NCBI GenBank assembly: GCA_022562855.1
Contig: JADFON010000102.1
Coordinates: 1 to 6,599 of the forward strand
DNA from: Candidatus Zhuqueibacterota bacterium
Lineage (GTDB): Bacteria > SM23-31
Reading direction: 5' to 3'
DNA length: 6,599 bases
Below are positions 1-5,831 of the stretch, piece by piece. Within the stretch, counting starts at the first letter, position 1; each line of letters begins with the position of its first letter. Below the pieces are notes generated by a model that was not told the origin of the DNA, did no database searches, and worked only from the letters and a program-made list of their open reading frames with translations. The translations under genes were made by a program, and so were the position numbers.

Positions 1-214
1 AAGTAATGGAACCTCCGTGCAATAGTGAGGAGATACTGAAACCCGATTGTGCATCAGTTATGAGAACAGTCGACGTAGAACTGTACCATTTTGGTATAAC
101 GAGTGTTATTACGGCTGTTATCACCCCAACAGTAAACGTGAAAAAAAATATAAATTTCTTCCACTTTAGAATCGTGTATAAATAATCAAGTATGTTTGTT
201 TCTTTATCGGACAT
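1..214 (-). CDS. Wzz-type polysaccharide chain-length determinant / co-polymerase, N-terminal part (cut by window edge)
   Basis: Translation from the ATG at 214-212 gives 71 residues before the window ends, beginning MSDKETNILDYLYTILKWKK. The layout is typical of Wzz/GumC-like inner-membrane proteins: a short cytoplasmic N-terminus with a D-Y-L-x-x-I-L-K-W-K-K motif (residues 10-20), one strongly hydrophobic segment (about 21-40), then P-K-W-Y-S-S (41-46) followed by the start of a periplasmic beta region (TSTVLITD). In this family the protein sets polymer chain length and links the inner-membrane synthesis machinery to the outer-membrane exporter. The gene lies 85 bases downstream of the SLBB exporter on the same strand, the usual pairing. 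An in-frame TAA a few codons upstream excludes a longer start. No clear Shine-Dalgarno is seen. Whether a C-terminal tyrosine-kinase domain is fused cannot be told from this window. Confidence 0.85.
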   Translation of the reverse strand, partial: MSDKETNILDYLYTILKWKKFIFFFTFTVGVITAVITLVIPKWYSSTSTVLITDAQSGFSISSLLHGGSIT

Positions 215-299
215 ATTTGAATAAGTTTTAAAGAATTATCTGGAGTATTCGATATTCAGAATTTTTGTTTGTCTTTCGGTTCTTGGATTGGCAGGATTT

Positions 300-1523
300 T
301 TAAAATATATTGATAGCTTTAGCAGCCAATAAAATTGATACAATAGGAGACAGGAATTCGAGCCAGTCTCTTACCACAAGGTGCCGCTTTTTCGGCATGT
401 GGATCTGGTCGCCAATCTCGATGATGATTTCCTCCCCATAGAACTTCTCGTTTTTCCTTGTAACAATAATCTTTTTTTTATCCGAAGCATCTGTCGTTCT
501 ACCGGCAACGCTGACATAATAACCTGCAGATCTTTCAGCAATCCATGCGTAACTTCCGGGGTTAACCACTTCACCGTCAACATATACAACGGTCTCAAAA
601 ATCGGCATTACTACAACGTCGTCGGACTGCAAAATGAAACTTGTCAAGGTGGGATTAGCCGAATTCAGTGTGAGAGAATAAGTTGTTATTTCACCGGTTC
701 CATCGGTTCGTTCGACTGTAACATTTTCGAAGTCCATATTAATTGTCCCAAAATTATTCCTTTTAAGAAATTCAAATACAGACTCTTCTTGATAGTATTG
801 ATAGAAACCGATCCTGTTTACCGGGCTGCGGACAGATAAAATTCCCTGTGAGAAATTGCTTCCGGGTACAAAAACTTCATCGCCGTCCCGTAATAAGGGG
901 TTGTTTTCAAGCCCTCCTTCGTTGTTGTACTTCCACCCGTTAAAATGGTCAACTGTTCCGTCAGCATGTCTGATCTCTATAGCCCTGTCGTTCGCCCAAT
1001 CAGTAAGACCGCCCGATTGCTCCAATACATCTGAAACCCTTCCTGTGGCATTTGCATACCGAATTCCAGGTTCATTTACTTCGCCTGTGAGCCTGACAAT
1101 GAAAGTGCGCATAGATGTTAAGGTAACGCTTATGTTGCTTTCCGGATAGAGGTCTTGCAGCCGTGACACAATTAATTCCCGTGATTGATCCAGTGTCATA
1201 TCATTGAGGTCGATAATTCCTACGTCGGGGATGTTTACCACTCCCTCCGGCAATACTATCAACGGCATTGTAGGTTCCGGGGAAATTCCGCCAATTCTCA
1301 CCAGAAGCCGGTCCCCAGGTCCCATTTTGTATTGTGCCGGATCAATTGGTCCCCCCATTATAACTTGCTGTATATCAAGCAATTGCTGGGTCTGAAATTC
1401 TCTCGCGGTCACATCGGATGTCTTTGTCGGCGGAACGGTGATTTGGGCGGATACAACCGCAGATACCAAAAACAAATTCAAAATAGCAAAAAGAAGATAG
1501 TATATAATACTCGTACGTTTCAT
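300..1523 (-). CDS. Wza-like polysaccharide export protein with SLBB domains
   Basis: This 407-residue protein probably forms part of the outer-membrane/periplasmic channel that exports capsule or exopolysaccharide. It opens with a signal peptide (MKRTSIIYYLLF..., hydrophobic core about 5-22, likely cleavage after V-S-A at about 26). A Poly_export domain follows at about 64-135 (Y-K-M-G-P-G-D-R-L). SLBB folds come next: a clear one at about 140-188 (V-R-L-T-G-E-V-N-E-P-G), a weaker one at about 230-275, and a clear one at about 312-360 (V-Y-V-D-G-E-V-V-N-P-G-S-Y). A hydrophobic C-terminal segment (about 387-407) resembles the membrane-spanning helix of Wza. There is no lipobox Cys after the signal peptide, unlike Wza itself. 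The reading frame stays open upstream to a TTG at 1592, but the ATG at 1523 gives a clean signal peptide. An ATG at 1547 is the alternative. It is followed by a Wzz-type gene, which supports the role. Confidence 0.88.
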   Translation of the reverse strand: MKRTSIIYYLLFAILNLFLVSAVVSAQITVPPTKTSDVTAREFQTQQLLDIQQVIMGGPIDPAQYKMGPGDRLLVRIGGISPEPTMPLIVLPEGVVNIPDVGIIDLNDMTLDQSRELIVSRLQDLYPESNISVTLTSMRTFIVRLTGEVNEPGIRYANATGRVSDVLEQSGGLTDWANDRAIEIRHADGTVDHFNGWKYNNEGGLENNPLLRDGDEVFVPGSNFSQGILSVRSPVNRIGFYQYYQEESVFEFLKRNNFGTINMDFENVTVERTDGTGEITTYSLTLNSANPTLTSFILQSDDVVVMPIFETVVYVDGEVVNPGSYAWIAERSAGYYVSVAGRTTDASDKKKIIVTRKNEKFYGEEIIIEIGDQIHMPKKRHLVVRDWLEFLSPIVSILLAAKAINIF

Positions 1524-1563
1524 AAAGCAAAATATGCGTTTATTCATTAAATAACAGCACGTT

Positions 1564-1592
1564 AAGATAGAAAAATCTTTATAGATTTCCAA
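1564..1592 (-). promoter_or_regulatory. possible sigma70-type promoter ahead of the SLBB exporter
   Basis: On the minus strand TTGGAA (1592-1587) and TATCTT (1569-1564) are separated by exactly 17 bases; each matches four of six consensus positions. Transcription would begin near 1557, leaving a leader of about 33 bases before the ATG at 1523, which favours that start over the TTG at 1592. The spacer contains a perfect 6-bp inverted repeat (AAATCT/AGATTT with a 4-base loop, 1573-1588), too AT-rich to be a convincing terminator. The sequence is AT-rich, so chance matches are common, and the promoter consensus of this organism is unknown. Confidence 0.25.
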
Positions 1593-1656
1593 TAAAAAAG
1601 AATATTTGAGGATATTTGGCGCTACTCATATGAAACCCGGTTAGAATATAAACGCT

Positions 1657-2235
1657 TTAGGACGTAGCCGATTTTATCGACGACCAAATTTCGGTAACGC
1701 CTCTTATTTTTACAGCAGAAAAAAGAATTGGTTCATTGTGAAGATTATTTTGCAGGATTATGTCCTGTTTTATTTTTATCGCTTTTTGTTTTGAAATCTT
1801 ATCCGATTTAGTAATAACAATTTGTAATTCGAGATTATTAAACAATAGCCATTCAAGAAGTTCCGCGTCCTGTTCCATAAAGCCGCGCCGGACATCTATT
1901 ATCAGCAATACCAGCTTAAGAGAATCACAGTTTGAAAGAAAATGTTCTATCAATTGCTGCCATTTCTTCCGCATTTTAAAGGAAACTTTTGCATATCCGT
2001 AGCCCGGAAGGTCTACGAGATTCAAAGCATCGTTAACAGTATAATAATTGATTAAACGCGTTTTACCAGGGGAATTGCTTGTCCGGGCAAAGTTTTTCCG
2101 GTTGAGTATCGTATTGATCAGGGAGGATTTGCCTACGTTTGACCTTCCGGCAAATGCGACAGCAGGATAATTCAGTTTGGGAAGAGAGGACGGGTCGGCT
2201 GCACTGGTCAAAAATTCGACTTTATTCAGTTTCAT
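1657..2235 (-). CDS. engB: ribosome biogenesis GTPase EngB (YsxC/YihA)
   Basis: This 192-residue protein has the length and all G motifs of the EngB family, GTPases that assist late assembly of the 50S ribosomal subunit. The G1/P-loop is GRSNVGKS (30-37). The G2 region is S-P-G-K-T-R (55-60) with the switch Thr at 59. G3 is D-L-P-G-Y-G-Y-A (75-82), G4 is T-K-S-D (142-145) and G5 is S-A-V (173-175). The approach sequence before the P-loop (N-Y-P-A-V-A-F-A) is also typical. The ATG at 2235 lies 11 bases after the clpX stop, so the two are very probably cotranscribed. No strong Shine-Dalgarno is seen, and translation may depend partly on coupling to clpX. Adjacency of engB to the tig/clp cluster is known in other bacteria: in Bacillus ysxC lies beyond clpX and lon, whereas here no lon gene intervenes. 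Confidence 0.97.
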   Translation of the reverse strand: MKLNKVEFLTSAADPSSLPKLNYPAVAFAGRSNVGKSSLINTILNRKNFARTSNSPGKTRLINYYTVNDALNLVDLPGYGYAKVSFKMRKKWQQLIEHFLSNCDSLKLVLLIIDVRRGFMEQDAELLEWLLFNNLELQIVITKSDKISKQKAIKIKQDIILQNNLHNEPILFSAVKIRGVTEIWSSIKSATS

Positions 2236-2246
2236 TGCGAACCAAC

Positions 2247-3497
2247 TCAGGCTTGTTTTTTTAGTTTTTCAAAAGTGTATTCAGGTTCTTTACCGTTTAA
2301 GATTGTATCTTTTGTTATCAGACATTCTTTCAGTCTGAGCATATCCGGAACATCATACATAATATTAACAATGACCCCTTCGAGAACCGACCGCAAACCC
2401 CGGGCTCCAGTACCCCTCTTTTGCGCAGAATTGACAACAGCCTTCAGAGCATCCTGGGAGATTTTCAAACGAACACCTTCTAATTCGAACATTCTCTGGT
2501 ATTGCTTTACAATAGCGTTCTTCGGTTTAGTCAGAATGCTCATTAACGCGGTTTCATCAAGCTCATCGAGCGTGGTGATATTGTGAAGTCTGCCTACTAA
2601 TTCCGGGATCAGACCATATTTTAACAAGTCCTGGGGTTCGATTTTCTGAAGAGTCTCGCCGATCTTTTTGTCTTTGACTTTTCTTACATCCGCGCCAAAT
2701 CCCATGACTTTTTTTCCTATTCTGCCCTTTATGATCTTATCCAGCCCATCGAAGGCTCCGCCACAAATAAACAATATATTCTGTGTGTTAATATTTATAA
2801 GACTTTGCTCCGGATGTTTTCTGCCGCCTCGTGGGGGTATACTGGCAATCGTTCCTTCGAGAATTTTTAGTAAAGCCTGCTGAACACCCTCACCCGACAC
2901 ATCGCGTGTAATAGACGGGTTGCCGTCTTTACGCGCGATTTTATCCAATTCGTCGATAAAAATAATTCCTCTTTCAGCCTGGTCTACATTGTAATCAGCG
3001 GATTGTAACAGCCTAACAAGAATGTTTTCCACATCTTCACCAACATATCCTGCTTCGGTGAGAACTGTTGCATCGGCTATTGTAAACGGAACCTGAAGAA
3101 ACCGAGCCAGGGTTTGCGCCATCAAGGTCTTTCCGGTTCCCGTAGGACCTATCAGCAGGATGTTGCTTTTTTCCAGCTCAACGTCTTTTTTTGATAAACC
3201 GATATTTGTAATTCGCTTATAATGATTATATACAGACACCGATAGATATTTTTTTGTATCTTCCTGACCTATAACATAATTATCAAGCTCAGCTTTGATT
3301 GCGCTTGGCGTCGGAATCTTTTTTAGTAAAACCTGGTTTTTCTGGTCGTTATCGGTCCTGATTATTTCTTCTGCGCCAACTATGCATTCATTACAAATAA
3401 ATACATCGGGACCCGAAATCATGCAGTCTACTTCTTCAGTTCCTTTACCGCAAAAAGAGCAAATTAAGTTCTCTTTAGTTTTTTTGGAAGATGCCAT
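2247..3497 (-). CDS. clpX: ATP-dependent Clp protease ATP-binding subunit ClpX
   Basis: This AAA+ unfoldase of 416 residues, normal for the family, recognises tagged substrates and threads them into ClpP. The N-terminal zinc-binding domain has C13-x2-C16 and C35-x2-C38. The AAA+ core has Walker A G-P-T-G-T-G-K-T (117-124), the pore-1 loop G-Y-V-G (150-153), Walker B I-I-F-I-D-E-L-D (178-185), the R-K-H pore loop (226-228), the arginine-finger region E-L-V-G-R (299-303) and sensor II G-A-R-G-L-R (364-369). The ClpP-docking tripeptide, I-G-F in E. coli, is M-G-F here (265-267). The ATG at 3497 is preceded by an AGGA about 11 bases upstream, a modest ribosome-binding site. The gap from clpP is 66 bases and engB follows 11 bases after the stop, which fits a single operon. 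Confidence 0.98.
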   Translation of the reverse strand: MASSKKTKENLICSFCGKGTEEVDCMISGPDVFICNECIVGAEEIIRTDNDQKNQVLLKKIPTPSAIKAELDNYVIGQEDTKKYLSVSVYNHYKRITNIGLSKKDVELEKSNILLIGPTGTGKTLMAQTLARFLQVPFTIADATVLTEAGYVGEDVENILVRLLQSADYNVDQAERGIIFIDELDKIARKDGNPSITRDVSGEGVQQALLKILEGTIASIPPRGGRKHPEQSLININTQNILFICGGAFDGLDKIIKGRIGKKVMGFGADVRKVKDKKIGETLQKIEPQDLLKYGLIPELVGRLHNITTLDELDETALMSILTKPKNAIVKQYQRMFELEGVRLKISQDALKAVVNSAQKRGTGARGLRSVLEGVIVNIMYDVPDMLRLKECLITKDTILNGKEPEYTFEKLKKQA

Positions 3498-3563
3498 TGT
3501 CTTTTTTTCCTAAACTGTAATAGATGACAATATTTTCAATTTAGCAATATTCGAACGCCCAAA

Positions 3564-4178
3564 TCAGCTTTTCTTTTTCTGTTTTACTTTACCATTTTGT
3601 TTCTTTTTTGTAATTACCTGGTCAATCAAACCGTATTTTTTGCATTCTTCCGCCGACATAAAATAATTTCGGTCGGTGTCTTTTTCGATTTTTTTCAATG
3701 TTTGACCGGTATGTTTCTCGAGTATCTCGTTTATCCGTTTTCTGTGATTCAGGATTTCTTTTGTCTGGATTTCAATATCGGTCGCCTGTCCCTGCACACC
3801 TCCCCACGGCTGATGAATCATTATTCTTGCGTGAGGGAGCGCCGACCTTTTACCTTTTGCGCCGGCTGTTAACAATATCGCTCCGAAGCTTGCCGCTTGA
3901 CCCATGCAAATTGTCGCAATGTCCGGCTTGATATACTGCATTGTGTCATAAATTGCCATACCGGAAGTTACATGTCCGCCCGGCGAATTAATATATATGC
4001 TTATGTCTTTTTCGGGATCTTCCGCCTCAAGATAAATGAGCTGCGCGATGACCAGACTTGCGATATTATCATCGATAGGTTGTCCTAGAATGATTATTCT
4101 TTCTTTCAATAACCGGGAAAATATATCATAGGCTCTTTCAACACGACCGGTCTGTTCTATGACCATTGGAATTAACAT
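3564..4178 (-). CDS. clpP: ATP-dependent Clp protease proteolytic subunit ClpP (catalytic Asp replaced by Asn)
   Basis: This 204-residue serine peptidase of family S14 would assemble into heptameric rings and degrade proteins fed by ClpX. It begins [12 protein letters not shown], the usual N-terminus that is processed or forms the axial loop. Next come the handle-region sequence I-N-S-P-G-G (63-68), the nucleophile in G-Q-A-A-S-F-G-A (Ser97; codon 3890-3888), the His of M-I-H-Q-P (His122; codon 3815-3813) and the third triad region D-T-D-R-N-Y-F-M-S. In that last motif the expected Asp is Asn171 (AAT, 3668-3666). Everything else looks intact, so this is a substitution, not decay. The C-terminus is a Lys-rich tail (about 191-203). 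The start is fixed by a strong Shine-Dalgarno. The gene lies between tig and clpX, the classical order. Confidence 0.97.
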   Translation of the reverse strand: MLIPMVIEQTGRVERAYDIFSRLLKERIIILGQPIDDNIASLVIAQLIYLEAEDPEKDISIYINSPGGHVTSGMAIYDTMQYIKPDIATICMGQAASFGAILLTAGAKGKRSALPHARIMIHQPWGGVQGQATDIEIQTKEILNHRKRINEILEKHTGQTLKKIEKDTDRNYFMSAEECKKYGLIDQVITKKKQNGKVKQKKKS

Positions 4179-4183
4179 ACTTA

Positions 4184-4190
4184 CTCCTTT
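4184..4190 (-). promoter_or_regulatory. strong ribosome-binding site of clpP
   Basis: AAAGGAG on the minus strand lies five bases before the ATG at 4178. It is the best Shine-Dalgarno in the window and fixes the clpP start. It also shows that this organism uses anti-Shine-Dalgarno pairing for some genes, although engB, the exporter, the Wzz gene and the glycosyltransferase have little or none. Confidence 0.75.
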
Positions 4191-4245
4191 AGATTTTATA
4201 TCTCCACAACATTGTTTCGAAAAAAAACTGGATTTAATTACCGGC

Positions 4246-5520
4246 TTAAGAAACTGAACTTACTTCCGCTTTGCTTTCCAAAAATTCATAAATCTTGTCG
4301 TCGATGAGCGAAGTTCTCAAATCATCGCGTTTTTTGCCCGATTTATATTCGATTTTTAACCGTTTGATGTCTGCACTGCGCTCTTCTGAATATTTTTTTA
4401 GATAGTCGTCTATATCGGTGTCGGTGACTTCAATTTTTTCCTGGGTAATCAACTTCTGTTTGATCAAAAACCACTGTACTTTGTGACGCGCTATTTCTTT
4501 CCCTTCATCCCGGATTTTTCCGGTATTCTGCGAAGCATTGGACTGTTTCTTGAAATTTTCTTCTAAAACATCAAGAAACCGTTCGACCATTGAATTTGGT
4601 ACGGGCGGATTGACGATTCTAACAACTTCCCGTTCAAGACTTGCCCGCAACTTCTCCGTTGCAGAACTTTGCAATTGGTTCAAAAGGTCAGTCTTTATTC
4701 CTTCCTTCATTCCGTTCAAATCTTCAAACTTCAGTTCTTTCGCCAGCTCATCGTTCACTTCGGGTAAACGTACAGATTCCACCTTTTTCACTTTCACTTT
4801 ATAGTGTGTCTCAAGGGGGGACTGATTTTGCTGTTGACCGGGATTTTGAATAATATATTGTTCCATATGCTGAACTATGCGCTTTTCATCATCTTTTTGT
4901 ACGCCGATAAGCTGGTCGTCGAACTCCTTCCCGTATATGTTAGCCCCAAGAAGTAATGTCTGGTCGGGATAAGTTTTTCCTATCAAAGAAACACCTGTAG
5001 CCGGATCTATCTCTTCAATATCAATAAGCAGTTGGTCGCCGTTTTCAGCCGGTTTCTCCTTAATACTTACCGTACCATATCTATACTGAATCTTTTTAAT
5101 GGTTTCCTCTACCATCTCCGGTTTAACTTCAGGCTCTTCTTTTTCGACGCGCATTCCCTTCAAATTGCCAAGTTCAAATTCAGGTTCTATTTCAATTTTC
5201 GCAACAAATTTTAGCGTTTGACCCGGTTCATATTCCATGTTTGAAATATCTGCCGGACCAATCGGATATAATTTTTCTTCATCGATCGCTATTCTATAGT
5301 TGTCATTGATTGCGGTTTCGATTGCTGTTGCCTGAATCTGCTGACTGTACTGAGAAATGATCATTCCGCGTGGAGCTTTGCCTTTTCGAAACCCTGGAAG
5401 CTGGACATGTTTTCTAACACGGCCCGTCTCCTTCTCGATAGCTTTTTCTACAAGATCCGGAGAAACTTCAATGCTCAGTTCTCTTGTTGTTTCAGTCGGT
5501 GAAGAAACGGTTACTTTCAC
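4246..5520 (-). CDS. tig: trigger factor, ribosome-associated chaperone
   Basis: This 424-residue protein is close to the family norm. Trigger factor binds at the ribosomal tunnel exit and shields nascent chains. The N-terminal ribosome-binding domain contains the signature G-F-R-K-G-K-A-P (43-50). The C-terminal region (about 255-420) is helical and rich in charged residues, as in the substrate-cradling arms. Between them, at about 158-248, lies an FKBP-like domain. It keeps N-G-D at the start, but its flap region holds a Gln/Asn-rich stretch (about 225-234) in place of the usual F-P-x-x-Y motif, so prolyl isomerase activity is doubtful. The start codon is GTG (5520-5518), supported by the GAGGGG eight bases upstream. 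It is the first gene of the apparent minus-strand operon, with clpP starting 67 bases after its stop. Confidence 0.96.
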   Translation of the reverse strand: MKVTVSSPTETTRELSIEVSPDLVEKAIEKETGRVRKHVQLPGFRKGKAPRGMIISQYSQQIQATAIETAINDNYRIAIDEEKLYPIGPADISNMEYEPGQTLKFVAKIEIEPEFELGNLKGMRVEKEEPEVKPEMVEETIKKIQYRYGTVSIKEKPAENGDQLLIDIEEIDPATGVSLIGKTYPDQTLLLGANIYGKEFDDQLIGVQKDDEKRIVQHMEQYIIQNPGQQQNQSPLETHYKVKVKKVESVRLPEVNDELAKELKFEDLNGMKEGIKTDLLNQLQSSATEKLRASLEREVVRIVNPPVPNSMVERFLDVLEENFKKQSNASQNTGKIRDEGKEIARHKVQWFLIKQKLITQEKIEVTDTDIDDYLKKYSEERSADIKRLKIEYKSGKKRDDLRTSLIDDKIYEFLESKAEVSSVS

Positions 5521-5528
5521 TAATTAAA

Positions 5529-5534
5529 CCCCTC
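5529..5534 (-). promoter_or_regulatory. ribosome-binding site that fixes the GTG start of tig
   Basis: GAGGGG on the minus strand lies eight bases before the GTG at 5520. The reading begins M-K-V-T-V-S-S-P, the expected trigger factor N-terminus, so the non-ATG start is well supported. Confidence 0.65.
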
Positions 5535-5547
5535 AAAAAGTCTGAAT

Positions 5548-5557
5548 AAACCGGTTT
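5548..5557. repeat. perfect palindrome AAACCGGTTT in the tig leader
   Basis: This 10-bp perfect palindrome lies between the candidate tig -10 element and the tig ribosome-binding site, where a repressor or an RNA-level control could act. It is short and its function is unknown; chance is possible. Confidence 0.35.
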
Positions 5558-5558
5558 C

Positions 5559-5587
5559 AAATTACGCAATATTAACCTCATTCGCAA
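5559..5587 (-). promoter_or_regulatory. possible sigma70-type promoter of the tig-clpP-clpX-engB operon
   Basis: On the minus strand TTGCGA (5587-5582) and TAATTT (5564-5559) are separated by 17 bases, matching four and three of six consensus positions. A start about seven bases further on would give a leader of roughly 30 bases holding the AAACCGGTTT palindrome and the GAGGGG ribosome-binding site. The position is right for the operon promoter but the match is weak. No CIRCE-type heat-shock operator was seen. Confidence 0.25.
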
Positions 5588-5716
5588 GACAAAAAAGTGA
5601 CGCAAACACTCAAAAAATCACTGTAAAAGCTACTATCTTCTCAGATAAACCGCTTTGAATATGACATTGTGGCAGACATAGCTGACATAATGGATGTAAA
5701 TCTTTTTTGACTTACA

Positions 5717-5728
5717 ATTTTGCAAAAT
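5717..5728. repeat. perfect palindrome ATTTTGCAAAAT
   Basis: This 12-bp perfect palindrome lies between the first two TTTTGAC motifs in the divergent tig/glycosyltransferase region. Its position and symmetry fit a binding site for a dimeric regulator. No family can be named from it, and its AT-richness makes chance occurrence possible. Confidence 0.35.
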
Positions 5729-5783
5729 CTCATCTATTTTGACGAGTCCGGTATTCGTATTCATAGAGTTTTCAAATATACCG

Positions 5784-5801
5784 TTTTGACTATTGTCAAA
5801 A
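5784..5801. promoter_or_regulatory. dyad TTTTGAC-TATT-GTCAAAA, candidate operator
   Basis: A perfect 7-bp inverted repeat with a 4-base centre lies 30 bases before the glycosyltransferase ATG. Its TTGAC-N4-GTCAA core has the geometry of Crp/Fnr-superfamily sites (FNR: TTGAT-N4-ATCAA), so a regulator of that type is a reasonable inference. Being AT-rich with a short loop and no U-run, it does not look like a terminator. Placed this close to the start codon it might overlap the promoter and act as a repressor site. Confidence 0.45.
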
Positions 5802-5831
5802 TGATAAGAAGCATCATTTTTTGACCGATTA

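Larger units (their letters stand above)
5705..5825. repeat. cluster of TTTTGAC motifs upstream of the glycosyltransferase
   Basis: TTTTGAC occurs on the plus strand at 5705-5711, 5737-5743, 5784-5790 and 5819-5825, and its complement GTCAAAA at 5795-5801. Five copies in about 120 bases is more than base composition alone would readily give. The start-to-start spacings of 32, 47 and 35 bases are not constant, so this looks like an array of protein-binding half-sites and not a tandem repeat. TTGAC also resembles a -35 core, but no convincing -10 follows any plus-strand copy. This cluster and the palindromes are the only structure noted in the gap 5521-5831. Confidence 0.5.

Noticed and set aside
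1524-1592. N-terminal extension of the exporter to a TTG at 1592
   Set aside because: It would put 23 unneeded residues before a textbook signal peptide, begins with TTG without a Shine-Dalgarno, and overlaps a candidate promoter.
3512-3545. TTGCTA-N17-TCTATT on the minus strand before clpX, a possible internal promoter
   Set aside because: Four-of-six matches are expected by chance in such AT-rich DNA; without transcript data it cannot be separated from background.
4184-4220. TATAAA with a 17-base spacer upstream of clpP, read as a promoter
   Set aside because: The -35 match is poor, and the implied transcription start would fall inside the Shine-Dalgarno, so the clpP message more likely comes from upstream of tig.
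5590-5625. AGTGA/TCACT inverted repeat followed by a T-run on the minus strand upstream of tig
   Set aside because: The stem is only 5 bp with a 17-base loop, too weak for a terminator, and it lies upstream of the likely tig promoter.
5668-5690. TGGCAG...GC resembling a sigma54 -24/-12 promoter
   Set aside because: The GG-to-GC distance is 10 bases, not the required 12, and the second element does not match TTGC.
5801-5824. Seven-codon open frame (M-I-R-S-I-I-F) ending just before the glycosyltransferase
   Set aside because: It is tiny, has no ribosome-binding site and overlaps the half-site array; most likely chance.
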